DNA from: Cornus controversa
Lineage: Eukaryota; Streptophyta; Magnoliopsida; Cornales; Cornaceae
Assembly: GCA_026545225.1 (NCBI GenBank)
Contig: CM048845.1
Span: 118,671,033 to 118,735,032, forward strand
Reading direction: 5' to 3'
DNA length: 64,000 nt
Position numbers and translations under genes: made by a program. Below, in pieces: positions 22,191 to 34,650 of the stretch. The first letter of the stretch is position 1; the number at the start of each line of letters is the position of its first letter. The notes beneath the pieces were generated by a model. The model did not search any database. It saw only the letters and a list, made by a program, of their open reading frames with translations, and was not told the origin of the DNA.

Positions 22191-25100
22191 TCCGTTGGAA
22201 TAATTTAGTTAGTCCTTTTCGGACATTTTTTTTTCTCAATTTCTCTCACACTTTTTTTTTATTGTCAGGTAAACAACATTCAACTTCTGCCAATCATGGT
22301 TTTCTTCAAAAGCTTCAAGATAAACATCGTAACCATTTTAGAATAAGAGAACGATGTTATGGAGAATGGAACTACACTTGATGTAGGGACCCCACTAGTT
22401 GGTCGTTTTGCCCCATGGGTGTCTCCACCTAATGTTTTATACCACTTGTTACAATGGTGCAAAGAATTTTCCTGTATACTTATGAATCTTGGCTATAACC
22501 AGAATAATGTACGAGCATCAATTTTAGAGGCTTTAGTGTTGAAATTTGCACTTCATAAAGTTAAAAAAGAAGAACCTGAGCAATTTTCACTCATGAGTCA
22601 TAAAATACGTGCAAAGAAATAGAATGGGGTGTTTCCTTTAAAGTTTCTGTTGACTTGGTGTACACACAAGGTTATTGGGAATGGTCAGAGGACATTTTGG
22701 GTCATCACGACAAATTTCTTAGAGATAACAAATTATACGGTGCCATGTTTGCTTCTTTGTTCTCATATGATCGACGTGTGAATGTAATCAGAACATTCCT
22801 TGAGTCTTGGTACCCTTTAACTAATACACTTCACTGCTCAATCAGGGAGTTATCGATTTCCCTTCGGGATCTGTATGTGATAGGATGTCTCTCATTTTGT
22901 GGAAGATTTTATGTAGAAGTCATTCCTTATGCAAAGGAATTATCTGCTATTAACAAAGATAAAAATTCTCTTCTTCCTTTGAGTTATCGGTACTTATTTT
23001 TAGTTTTCCACCAGCTTTGCAAACAATATAAACGAGGGACCGGATTGTGAAAATTTCTGAATGAACAAAGCTTTGGTTCAGAGGTGCCACTAAGTATAGT
23101 AAGTCACCACCGAGAAGAGGATCGAGAAACAAGACTCAACATCCCAAAAATACTTACAACCCTTCTGGAATAATTAATCCCGTTAAGAATTGGTCACCAC
23201 AAGAAGATGAGATGTTTACTAGTCTTAGAATAAAATTAGAGATGAGGAACAAATCTTATTTAGCAGCATTTATAGCGTGTTGGTTATGCAAATTTGTCTT
23301 GCCTACCAGTCCTGGAAATATAATTCATCCTGAGGTGTTTAAGATTGCTAGCATGATGGTAGACGGTAATAAATTGTCTTTCTGTTCCTGTTCTAGCCAG
23401 CATTTACAGAGGTTTAAATGACATTGTTTCTTCCCCTGATCTTGGAAACTCTAATGTGACAATCCCCATACACTATGTATATGGCTGGTTAGCTGAATAC
23501 TTCAAAACAAACTTTTTTGTCCTAGACCGTAATTACCTGCCCAAATGACTCGGTACATGGGGGAAGGGTTTGTGAAGCATTTTGACAAGACAGAGGCCCA
23601 AGAGTTGTTCAGGTTATGTAAAGGTGTTGATTTATCTTGCTTATCCAGAACATCGCCGACAAAGAGACTACTAACAGATAATGAACAATTACTTCTTTAT
23701 GACTTCGAGTATTTGGCTAGCCTCCGGTCCAGCTACCTGAAATTACGCCAAGGTGACCGACGTATTATTGAGCCTTACAGTCTACACAGATTTGGTAGAC
23801 AGTTTTGTTATCACCAGGATATTCCGGGCAGACTGAAAAAGGATATTCGTACTGGTGCTTTGGAAGAGATTTTGACACTATAGAGATCGACCACTCGTTA
23901 TCATACTGAATGTGAAGTACAAATTCCTTTAAACTTTAATTTCTAAAAATTTTCTGTCACCAAAACTTCTGCTGAATGGTGGTCAAAAGTTTATATTGAT
24001 CCATTCATGGTGAAAGGAGGTACTTCGGGGCATATTCAGAGTGCAATTTCTCCAAAAGGAAAACCAGCCAAAGTTAGAAAGGTTACAAACGATGGACCTA
24101 AGTCGACCCCTTCTTCTAAGCCAATCTCAGGGGCAGCCTCTAAATCTCATAATGATCATGATGTCGATGAGAGTTCTGAAAGTCATGTAGAGATGACCAA
24201 ACATATTCTACCACAAATCAACACTTGTCCTCGTACTCATTTAGTGATAGATTCAGATGAAGATATTGGAGGAAATGATGAGGATCGCAACTGGAAGCAT
24301 ATGACTGACAAGGTGAAGCATATTTTCAAGTGGGCGGATTTTATTATTTCTCACGGCATGGATTGATACTTTGGAATGTCTTCCAAAAGTAACGAACCAA
24401 TGCGAGTAAGGTTCCCAACCTTTATGCCATATTTTATTTATTTGTTTATTTATATTTTTACTTTTATTTATTTATTTTCAGGTAGAAGAAAGCCTCAAAG
24501 AAGATCTCGTTCTCATTGATAACCCTACTGGTAGTGGAGCGTCTGTTTGTGGGCCATCTTCATTTGATTTGGTACCTAAGATAAATGCATTGTCACAAGT
24601 CTTACCAGTAGGAAGAGAGACTTCTTAAGGTTTGGATGTTTTAGCAAGGCATGAAATCAGTAACCAAACGCCCTAGGTAGTCGTGCAAGAACTTAAAAAA
24701 GTTGATTTATTCTCATATCAAATTGCCCCGTCTGAAGTGTCAGCCTTCAATGCGGAAGACATCATTGTAAACGTCTAATGCAAAAATGCTTTAGCCCTTG
24801 TCAAGAGTATAAAAAGTATCGTGATCAACACTCCCACTCAAAAGGTTCCATCCTTGGGGCCCAAGCTTGAAAAACTTTACAATGAACTCTCAAAACTCCC
24901 TGGAGATTACTCTAGTCTACAGACACGAATCGAGTCATATATGAAGAATGTTGCTCATTATGTTGATTCAAAATCTTCTTATGCTTCTATAATGACTTCA
25001 GATTAGCAGTTAGAGCAACTCACTCACATTGATACATTGCTCGTTGATGCCATTACTTTGGAGGATACTGATTCCAAGCATGTGCAATCACTTCAAGGTG

Positions 25101-25379
25101 CTTTGAGTGATGCTAAGGATAAATAGGCTATGTTGTTGAAAGAGTTGTAACAAGTAAGGGAGAAGGCTAAACAACTTAGAGCCTCCATAGAAGAGAGCAA
25201 TGGACAATTATCTCATCGGAAGGAAGCCATCGCCAATCTTAGAAAAGAACGAGCCTCAGTTGAAGAAACTAACGTTCTCGCAGCTTAGGATCTTGAAGTA
25301 ATGAGGGCTACAGAAGAATTATTACAAACAGAACGTTAAGAGATTCTAGCTTTACAACTTTAAAGTGAATCATCATCTT

Positions 25380-25749
25380 TTTATTTTATTTTATTTTATT
25401 TTATTTATTTATAGAACAATCTATTTAGCTAGCAAAGTAGAATTGTAGTCTTCAACCTCATCAATAAAAGAATCGTCATTACTTTTAGAACCAACATTGT
25501 CATTAGTTATTTGTTCTGCCATTCACAGTTTATATTCTTGCGGGCCAGGAGTATTACACATTTTTTTTTGTGGTGACTGAACTTGGAACAAACCTCCAAG
25601 CTGCCTACATACCCTCAAAAAGGGATCAAGTTATTAACGTAGTTCAAATTTTTTTTTTTGGTTGACAATTTATACTCATGTCAAGGAATGCTTTTTTTTT
25701 TGGTGCCTTTTACAGTTTTAGCTCATGTGGGCTAGGAGCCTGGCACCAT
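25380..25749. other. Linker between PMD gene end and integrase end
   Basis: This stretch contains a TTTTATTTTATT run and the phrase AGGGATCAAGTTATTAACGTA, which I associate with the non-coding 3' region of Tat elements. The two opposed genes converge here. Confidence 0.4.
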
Positions 25750-28700
25750 CAAGGGTAGTAGCGTTTCAAGAACTTGCCATTAATGGGCCCAACTAACACT
25801 CTATCTTCATCAATAATCTTATATGCTCCGTTGGTGTAGACTTCACGAATCCCATTTTGACAAAAAAATGTTTCCAGTGCTATGATTCATGATGATAGGC
25901 CTGCGAACAGCAAGTACCAAGTCTCCAACCTGGAATGACCGATGTTGAGATTTTTTGTTGAAGGCTCTGAAAGCCGAGCTTGATAACATTATAATTGTTT
26001 TTGAGCTTCTAGCCTCTTCTCATCCATCGATTATTGAAGACGTAAAATGACGTTTTCTCACTCGTGAGACCTTCTTGTATGGCTATCCTTGATGAAGGAA
26101 TTTGTCGTTCCAGGGGGAGAACAACTTTCACACCATAGACGAGAGAATAAAGAGTTACTTGGGTAGGTGCGTTGTATTAGATTTAGAAATCACTTTCTTC
26201 AATAAATCACAAAGTGTTTTATTAAATGCCTCTGCAAGTCCATTAGTTGGAGCATTGTACATGGAGGATTTATGCTGTTTCCAAATTTCTTACAAAGTTG
26301 AGTCACCCAACTATTTTTAAAATTTAACCCATTATTAGTAATGATGTATCCAGGGACACTATACCGATAAATGATGTTACACTTGATGAAGTCAACAACT
26401 GTCTCCTTTTTGACTTCTTTAAAGGGTGCAACTTTAGCCCATTTAAAGAAATAATTAGTAGTTGCAAGGATGTATAAGTGACCTTTAGAAGACTTGCACA
26501 GAGGTCCTACCACATCCAATCCCCATGCATCAAATGACCATGAAACAATTGTAGGATGTAATGGCTTTGGTGGTTGGTGTATGTAATTAGCATGGAATTG
26601 ACAGGCTTAGCACTTTTTTGCATACTCCATACAGTCTTTGACCATAGTGGACCAATAATACCCCATTCTCTTTACGCAAAAGTGAAGCCTAGGGCCAGAT
26701 TGATGTGCACCAGATACCCTAGAATATGCTTCCTCCATTGCATGAGCTGCTTCGTCTTCTCCGAGACAATGAAGAAAGAGACCTTCAAATGATCGTCTGT
26801 ATAACGTGTTATTATAATAAATGAAATGAGATGCTCGCCTATGTATCTCGGTCTTGTGGTGTCGGTCTTCAGAAAGCTTTTCAGGTTCCAAATACTCAAT
26901 TATAGGTTACCTCCAGTCGTCCCCTTCGACAATAAAGACAGAGATTACATTACTCTCCTCAATTTTATCTTCAAGGACTTGAGGTAGCACCCATTGTTAG
27001 CATACTGGAACATTGACTATTTCATCACCAACTAATGCCAATGTTGTGGCTAAATTTTCCAAAGCATCAGCCATACTATTTTCCTTCTTAGGAAGATGTT
27101 CTAGAATGACATTGTCGAATTTTATCAACAAGTGGGAAACATACTTGTGGTACGGTATTAGATTCTCCTTCTTGACCTCATAATTCTTAAGGAGTTGATT
27201 GATCACCAATTTAGAATCTCCATATATTTTGAGATCCATGATGTTCATCTCCCTTGCCATTTGAAGACCAATGATCAATGCTTGGTACTCAGCAAACATT
27301 ATTTGAGTAGTTTTCAGTTATCGCAAATGCATATGGAAGGATTTGCTTTTATGCAGAGACAAACACTATGCCTACCCCCGTTCTATCAGACCGTGCTGCT
27401 CCATCAAAGAACATTATCTATGGAGGAAGAATGTCAATTTAAAAGATTTCTTCATCAGAAAAATCTTCTGAAATTTTCCAATCAGCTTGGATAGGATAAT
27501 CAGCTAGGAAATCTGCCAGGACTTGTCCTTTTACTGCTTTTCATGGCACATAAATGATTTCAAATTCATTGAACAAAATTAACCACCTTGTCAAGTGTCC
27601 AGAAAGGACTGGTTTTGACATTACATACTTGAGAGGGTCAGCTCTTGTAATGAGGTGTATTGTATGTGCCAGAAAATAGTGCATTAATTTCTTGGAGGCA
27701 AAGATCAGTGCGAGACACATTTTCTCAATCGGATGGTACTTTAGCCCTATTGGCATGAGCCTGCAACTTAAGAAATACAGTGCTTTCTCCTTGTGCTCTT
27801 CATTATTTTATGCAAGAAGGGCGCCAAGAGATTTTTCTTGCTCGACAATGTAAAGTATGAGAGGTTTTCCAAGTACAGGTACCCCTAACACTGGAGGATT
27901 AAGAAAGTATTGCTTAATACTATCAAAAGCATTTTGACAAGCTTGATCCCACTCGAATGAGACATCCTTCTTTATGAGTCGGTTGAAAGGATGACAACAA
28001 CCAGCTAAATTTGAGATAAACCGACGAATGAAAGCAAGCTGGCCTTGCAGGTTTTGAAGCTCATAAAATTATTGGGTGGTGACATCTTTTGTATGGCATC
28101 AAATTTAGATGGATTGATTTTGATACCGCGATGGCGAACCACGTACCCAAGAAATTTTCTAGAAGTAACACCAAACACACACTTGAGATGATTCATTTTG
28201 AGTTGGTATTTTCTAAGACGATTGAAAACTGTACGAAGATCTTGTAAATGACCCCCTCTTTTCTTTGTCTTAACCACAAGGTCATCGACATAACACTCAA
28301 CAATTTTATGAAGTATGTCATCGAAGATCCTTTGCATGATGCGTTGGTATGTTGCCCCTGCATTCTTAAGTCCAAAAGGCATAACTTTGTAACAATGAAT
28401 ACATTTTGGGGTGCGGAATGTAGTTAACTCTTTGTATTTTGGAGTCATCCTAATTTGGTTATACCTAGAATAACAATCCATGAAAGAGAGAGCTTCATGT
28501 CTGGTTGCTGTGTCGATAGTGAGCTCCGGGATAGGAAGAGGAAAATCATCCTTTGGACATGCCTCATTTAGGTCACAAAAATCTACACAGATTCTTATCT
28601 ACCCATTTTTCTTTTTCACTAGCACAATCCTCAAAATCTATGTCGGATACTTGACCTCCCGAATAAATCCCATGTCAATCAATTTGTTGGGTTCTTCTTC

Positions 28701-29180
28701 TATCTTTGGGATAAGTTCTGGATGGAAGAAACGTTGAGATTGTTTAATTGGACATGTCTCATGTTTGACAGCAAGGTTATGGACTGCGATTCTAAGGTCA
28801 AGATCTGACATTTTCTCGTATGTCCAAGCGAATACATCCTTGTATTTTGACAGTAATTGAAAGTAGTCATTTTCTTTTGAGGTGTTTAAGAATGAACTAA
28901 CAAAAATTGGTTTGGGCTGGCCCATCGTCCCCAAATTAAATTCTTTGAGTTGATCAACGGTCACTTGCCCCCCGTCTTCAAGTGTTGAGGGAGCTTCTTT
29001 GACCTCATCATCAGAATTTGATTTTTCCTCGACAATAATGTGATAAGTGGTGGCATAAAATACTTCATCCTTTCTTCCATTCGTGTCGGATTCCTTAGAC
29101 TGGGTAGTGAACGCAATAGTTTGTCTTTTTGCTTTTAGTGTAACGTCATTAGTGACGTCCACCTCTGTTTTACGTTTCAT
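25750..29180 (-). pseudogene. Tat-group pol remnant: RT, RNase H, second RNase H, integrase
   Basis: Recognisable phrases on the minus strand are: RT with VMPFGLKNAGATYQR and YVDDLVVKTKK (about 28240-28400) and FLGYVVRHRGI (28130-28170); RNase H with KMCLALIFASKKL (about 27690-27730); archaeal-type RNase H with EYQALIIGLQMA and IYGDSKLVINQLL (27190-27295) ending in ADALENLAT; integrase with LHFCVKRMGYYWSTMVKDC (about 26630-26690), LDVVGP (26505-26522) and ITNNGLNF (26313-26340); and an integrase C-terminal part to about 25750. Several interruptions show it is broken. Confidence 0.85.
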
Positions 29181-29208
29181 TCATGAGGGAATCAAATTCT
29201 GAACTTCA

Positions 29209-30160
29209 CTATCTTTCACCATAAGTTAAAAAATCAGGAAGGGAATTTATTTCTCCTTTAATATAATCTATATTAAAATCAAAAGCAGAGAGGAGAGCCT
29301 GCCATCTAGCAAAGATTTGCTTAGAGGCAATATTCTTGACATCCTTCTGGAGGACATCTTTGGCTACCTTACAATCTATTCTTAAAAGAAACTTCTGGTT
29401 GAGAAGGTCTCTTTCAAATTTGAGGATGCTAAGGACAATAACAAGGATTTCCTTTTTAATAGTGGAGTAATTCTGTTGGGAAGATTTCCATGTTTTGGAT
29501 GTGAATCGGACCAATTGTTCTTTTTCATTTTCCACTTGTTTGAGAATGCCACCATATCCTTCTTCAGAAGCATCTGTTTCCACAATCTTAAAAATTGAAG
29601 GATTAGGGATACATAAACATGGAATAATCTTAGCTTTTGACTTAATTTTCTGGACAGCTTCTGTATGACTCGAGGTGTAGGGTGGAGGATTATTTTTGAG
29701 CCTTTGATATAGAATTGCAGTGTCTTGTGCAAGATTCTTGTAAAAATCAGAGATGTAATTAAGGCTACCTAGAAAGCTTTGGAGTTGGGTCTTATCTTTT
29801 ATTTCATTAGGGAATTTATTAGCAAAATTAATAGATATGTCTATTGGGATAATTTTTCCTAGATGAATATTGTGTCCTTAAAATTTAACCTTAGTTTGGA
29901 ATAGACTGATTTTGGGAGCAGAAACAACCAAACCATCATGTTTCATGATCTTGACAAAATGATATTTCAAAGATATTCCTTTGAAATATCTTTTATGCTC
30001 ATTTTTTGCTGATTTTGTGCAGATGAGGATTTGTTCAAAGTACCAACGATCATTGCCATCAGCTTGAGGAGGATAATGGTAGTTTTCTGGAAAATAAATT
30101 TGGGTAATTTCTTTGGTGGGAAGATGGACTTCATCACCCAATTCTGCCAGAAATTGCAAT
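29209..30160 (-). pseudogene. Caulimoviridae pol fragment: RT end and RNase H
   Basis: The minus strand contains TDASEEGYGGILKQ (about 29540-29580), an RNase H start, and ASKQIFARWQALLSAFDFN followed by YIKGEINSLPDFLT (29215-29325), phrases characteristic of caulimovirid polyproteins. Upstream on the same strand are SAPKISLFQTKVKF (about 29880-29920) from the RT end, and a different protein region near 30060-30130 (EITQIYFPENYHYPP). It is broken and rearranged. Confidence 0.75.
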
Positions 30161-30796
30161 CTTCATAATTTTGAGATAGGTGTAACAAAATATCTCATTG
30201 CCGGATTTTCTGGACAACTGAGGGGATGGTGGGACAATTATCTCACAACAGAACAACAAAAAACTATTATTCTAGCTGTCAAAAGAAGGCCTAATGGAAC
30301 ATTTAAACATTCTTGGTTTATAACCTTTGTCAAGAATAAATTTTCTCAAGAAATCTCGTCATGGTTTTATAACTAGTGGACCCAATTTGGTCCTGATCCA
30401 AGAATTTTACCCATTCCCCTTCAAAAATCCTTTGATGCCTATGATCGCATGCTCAGGACAAGCTCCTCTTATCTTGTTGATCCATTATATGAAGTAGTGG
30501 GATGTAATTTTTCTTCTAATTGGAGATCAATAGGGGTTGGCCTGGGATAATATGGGTTAAGTTGTTGAATATTGCATTGGTCAAATTGTTATTTTATTTG
30601 GTCAATTTCTTTTGAACCATAATTAGTTTTCTTTGAAAGAGTGGCAAAAGTTTTCTTTTGTTTTATGTCATCATGTTCTTTAGAGGATGAACTAGCTGAT
30701 TATCTCATTCCGCATTAATGGTATTCCTCTTCAAAACCTAGGACCAAGAAATATAAAAAATTTAAAAGAACCCCAAGGAAATCTTTTAGGTCTAAG
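30113..30796 (+). pseudogene. Caulimoviridae coat-protein-like fragment
   Basis: The phrase LIAGFSGQLRGWWDNYLT (about 30198-30250) matches the conserved coat-protein core of caulimovirids as I know it. A lysine/arginine-rich stretch follows near 30740-30796, as expected before the coat zinc knuckle. The block is interrupted by the insertion at 30797. It is broken. Confidence 0.6.
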
Positions 30797-32970
30797 ATGA
30801 CACACCCCAACCCAATTTATATCGTAATATAACAGATTGAATAATTAAAGTGTATCTAACCATCTTCAATAACATCAAACATAACTGACATTAATCCACA
30901 TCAAAGTGCATGTTTAACAATCGACAAACACAACCAAACCACACACTTATATTACAAGTAGTAACAATCACTAAACATTTAATTATGAGGTTACTATAAA
31001 ATTCATTTACAATAATTACATGTTAGACAAAACACTTCCTCTTTCTCATTTCCTATTCAATTCCCTAAGACTCTAGACTCAGCAGTGACTACAAACCTTG
31101 AATCTGAAAAAAAACATATATATAACAAAAATGAGCTTAAAGCCCAGTGAATGTAACACTAATACATCAGAATAATAATCATGGATATCATTTGATAACT
31201 TCAAGCTATATAGATATTATAACTTTTTACTCTCCTTCTTGGCCAGAGTATGAACCTTATATAACTTCATGCCTTATAGGCATCTTCATGCTTTATAAAC
31301 ATCTTCATACCATATAGGTATCTTTATGTCATATAAACATTTTTAATACTTCAACGTATACATTCAAATAATAAACTTCTAGTGAAAACACTTACCTTGG
31401 GTATCTTCCAACTTGTTTACTTATCCCGTTGTTGTTGAGGGTGTAGTTCTTCCTCCTTGCCTATACAACATTATACTCACATCATATAGATTTCTAAATA
31501 TAATTAGACAACAATCATCACAAACTTCATTCATACAAACTTGAAGGATCAATTATGATAATCATAAAATATAACCTCATTGAAACATTTTGTCAAACAC
31601 ATTGTAAGCAAGAATATCAAGCTCATCTTTTACATTCCTCTACAAGTATACATTGCTGCATCACCTTCAAAATCAATACTAATCTAATTAAGTACTCTAA
31701 TTATACCACACACTCATATCTTTCAAGCTAGTACTTCCACACTTGCAATTTCAATGCTATATTTCCTTTCTTATGCGCTGTCCACATTTTCACTCTAAAT
31801 GAAGGACTTTCCAATATCTAATTGGCCTACAGTTTTTATTGTAGATAGGACACATATTCAATAACATCATACTAAAATTAGAGCATGATTCAACGATTAG
31901 TTTTTTATAGAGAAGCAAAACAATGGACTGTTTCCAATTCTGTCTCTCCCACAGTCCCTGTTTTTCACCAAACTTTAACAATTAATCTGTTTCGAAAGTG
32001 TTTTATAGGCATTCTGTCTCTCCCACAGTATTTTTGGAAAGATCTACCAGTTTTCTTTCCAACCCAACAAACAGAGCTCAAATCCAAATTTTCTACAGTG
32101 TTTTATAGGCATTCTTGTAAGGTGACTCCAGGCTGTCTGCAGAGCTCGTTTTTCATCTTCTTCACTTCTTTTTCATGCAAACTTCATATATAGTACTTCT
32201 AGCTCCTAATAATCATCATAGAACATGTTTATGACATGATTTCTTTCATTTTATACCTACAAAATGCAATCAAAATCATAATAATCAACTCTACCATTCA
32301 CATAGTATCACACTTTTTCTCTACACACACACATACAAACATATATGATGATTTCATGTCTTCCTTCAATGATTTGCTATACAAAATCATGTGTATAAAT
32401 TATAACCAACATAAGACATGAAAGCTAATGAATCATAGAACTCACAAGTATTTCACTTGAGTTTTCCTTCTTTTCCTTCTTCGCCTTTGCTTAGTCTCCT
32501 TTCTCCTAGCTTCTCTACAAATCTAAAACACTAAAACTTGTTTTGCCAAACAAGGCACAAGGGTTACTCACCCCTTTGATACCAAATTTTGACACCTAGC
32601 CCTATTTTATATTATTTGCACTTCACCTCCTTCAACATTTTAAATTTATACTTCACCCCCTTAAGTTATGTGTCTTCTAGCCCTTCTAAACCACTTCATT
32701 TTCCACCAGCACCTCACTAACTCTAGATTAATATTTAGATATACAAAAACATAACTTCTAATTAACACATTATAGTGGTTAATACCTACTAGGATGCATG
32801 AAATAACTTCACAATACAACCCACACTAGGCATGCTACATGCTACCTCCTCAATGTAATATACATACAAAATGCTAATATATAATTCATGTTTATTCCAA
32901 AATTAAATTATGCTAATGAGAATGATCATGTATCGGGGTCTCATATAAGCCTTCAGAGCAACTCATGAAC
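30797..32970. mobile_element. 2.2-kb insertion in the viral fossil, possible gypsy solo LTR
   Basis: The insertion is flanked by the near-identical 9-mers AGGTCTAAG (30788-30796) and AGGTCCAAG (32971-32979). Its left part reads TGACACACCCCAACCC and, near its right end, CGGGGTCTCA (to 32943), resembling the two ends of a minus-strand Ty3/gypsy LTR. The interior phrase GCCCAGTGAATGTAACAC is also typical of such LTRs read in reverse. About 27 extra bases (32944-32970) follow, including CAGAGC, the tail of a primer-binding site. The repeat family is therefore uncertain. No coding capacity is seen. Confidence 0.5.
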
Positions 32971-33643
32971 AGGTCCAAGAAGAAAACCTTTTTCAAGAAA
33001 AAAATTCCTACAGGTTTCAAATGCGGGAAAAAAGGGTCATTATCAAAATCAATGTAAAGTCAAGGACAAAATGAATTTCTTCTTCATTGAAATAAGAACT
33101 TATACTTGTGGAATCTACTTCCATGGGTTGAAGTAATGATAAAAAGGGAGTCCCAAAGATGATTTATTGATTAAGATTTTTAATTAGAAGAAAACTGGTA
33201 TTTATACAAACATGATTATTACAGATTTGGGCTGAAGAGAGTTTGTATTTTATTTTTATTTTACTCCTATGTGCAGTATGGAGTTTATTGAGCATGAAAG
33301 AGGATCACCCCATCTTGTCATTAATTATTGTCCTTTAAATAAAGTCCTACAATGGATCAGATATCTAATTCTAAATAAAAGAGATCTTCTTAACAGACTA
33401 TTTAATGCCAAAATATTTTCTAAATTTGATTTAAAATATGAATTCTGGCAAATACAAGTTCTCAATAAAGATCGTTATAAGACTGCCTTCGCTGTCCCTT
33501 TCGGACATTATGAATGGAATGTTATGCCTTTTGGGCTCAAAAATGTTCCATCTGAATTTCAGAAAATTATGAATGAAGCAAGTACTATAGCCTCCACAAA
33601 GTTTAAAACTGTAGAACCAAATTGAGTTAACTTCCACTGGTTC
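32971..33643 (+). pseudogene. Caulimoviridae zinc-knuckle and RT fragments
   Basis: A CCHC-type knuckle phrase (KKGHYQNQCKVKDK, about 33028-33069) is followed by non-matching sequence and then a reverse-transcriptase block with FSKFDLKYEFWQIQV (about 33416-33460) and AVPFGHYEWNVMPFGLKNV (33491-33547), highly typical of caulimovirids. It ends at the MITE insertion; the same sequence resumes for a short distance at 34184. It is broken. Confidence 0.8.
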
Positions 33644-34183
33644 TAGGGGTGCACAAAAAATTAGCGAATCTGGTCCGATTCGGACGAATCCAATCCAATC
33701 CGTTAGCTAATGGATTGGTGGCGGATTAAAAAATTAGAATCCGTTAGCCACGGATCGGATTACGGATTAGAGGGTCAGAAATCCGATCTGATCCGCAATC
33801 CGATCCGTGGCTAAATATATATATATATATATATATAATTAGTAATTATATGTATAATAATATAATATGCTACATACTTACATGGGTAAACTTAAAAACT
33901 CAATATATATTATATTTGTTTATTTAACAATTGTGTTCATTTGAGATGTGAATTAAAAAGTGTTATGAATTTTTTTCTTGGAATTTTTGAAGTAAACAAA
34001 AAAAAATTCAAATAGGAGTATAGGCCCAATCCGCCAAGCCAATCTAATCCGATCCGTTCAATCACGGATCGGATTGGCAAATAGCCACGGATCGGATCGG
34101 ATTGAATTTTCGCCAATCTGTAATCCGCTGATCGGATTAGGATTATGCATAATCCGATTCGATCCGATCCGTGGTCACCCCTA
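33644..34183. mobile_element. 540-bp hAT MITE with perfect 8-bp target duplication
   Basis: It starts TAGGGGTGCAC and ends GGTCACCCCTA. Both flanks are ACTGGTTC (33636-33643 and 34184-34191). The interior is rich in GGATCGGAT and ATCCGATCC phrases that fold back on each other. No transposase is encoded. The perfect duplication suggests a comparatively recent insertion, later than the viral fossil it interrupts. Confidence 0.88.
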
Positions 34184-34650
34184 ACTGGTTCTAATATTTT
34201 TATATCGACAAATTTGCAAGTAAATACAAAAGGACTTAATAGTAATTTAATTTTTGTGCCCGTTGACCCTTTTTCAAACATGAATTCTATCATTTTTGTT
34301 TCTTATTCATTGATCAACCTAACCCGATTAAAGGTTAATATTATTATTATTTTTTTTTTCTTTCTTTTCTGTGATAACTAATACTACTATCAATTATTAT
34401 TTTATCATTTTCACATTGCCAGCCACGAGAAATTATTACACGGATGAAATGCAATGGGTGTGCCACGTCAGCATACGAAAGGTATTTGCTTCGTTATTTT
34501 GTCTGAATACAAGGCTATTATGGTCATTCGAAACTTACCATCTTTTTCCCTAAATGACATAATTACCCTTCTGTATCAGTATCCCTAAAACTCTGCAAAA
34601 CCCTACTCGAACCAGTATCATCGTGAATAAACTGAAGAAGAAGAAGAGAA

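Larger units (their letters stand above)
20845..25370 (+). pseudogene. Plant mobile domain (PMD) gene inside the Tat-group element, antisense
   Basis: The region reads as a plant 'aminotransferase-like, plant mobile domain' protein, the family of MAIN and MAIL1, also often found in transposons. A short leader exon ends at 20906 with GT, and the leader intron ends with AG at 22268. Domain phrases include GRFAPWVSPPNVLYHLLQWC (22400-22460), YWEWSEDILGHH (22670-22710), LRDLYVIGCLSFCG (22860-22905) and WSPQEDEMF (23195-23220). After the domain come a lysine/serine-rich stretch (24007-24180), an acidic patch (24250-24290), a likely 76-bp intron (24406-24481) and a predicted coiled coil (about 24820-25340). 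The frame is broken in several places. It lies opposite to the retroelement, between integrase and polypurine tract, so it is cargo of the element rather than a chromosomal neighbour. Confidence 0.7.
19755..29205 (-). mobile_element. Ty3/gypsy Tat-group retrotransposon, 5'-truncated, with antisense PMD gene
   Basis: On the minus strand the order is reverse transcriptase (28005-29180), RNase H (about 27541-27760), a second archaeal-type RNase H (26997-27299), integrase (about 25750-26960), a long region with an antisense gene, a polypurine tract and one LTR. A second RNase H between the first RNase H and the integrase is the mark of the Tat group. Gag, protease and the 5' LTR are missing; the element stops near 29205, where Caulimoviridae-like sequence starts. 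The coding part is broken in several places. It is an old fossil whose age cannot be estimated from LTRs, since only one is present. Confidence 0.82.
29209..34300. mobile_element. Endogenous Caulimoviridae fossil, rearranged and interrupted
   Basis: Blocks resembling a petuvirus- or florendovirus-type pararetrovirus lie in this interval: a minus-strand block with reverse-transcriptase end and RNase H (29209-30160), a plus-strand coat-protein-like block (30113-30796), a plus-strand zinc-knuckle block (32980-33070) and a plus-strand reverse-transcriptase block (33269-33625). The first two lie head to head. It is split by an insertion at 30797-32970 and by a MITE at 33644-34183. All coding parts are broken at multiple points; this is an old virus copy. 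No LTRs are present, as expected for the family. Confidence 0.75.

Noticed and set aside
21823-22203. 126-codon open frame as a protein gene
   Set aside because: It simply translates the minisatellite; codon content follows the repeat unit and it lies in a leader intron.
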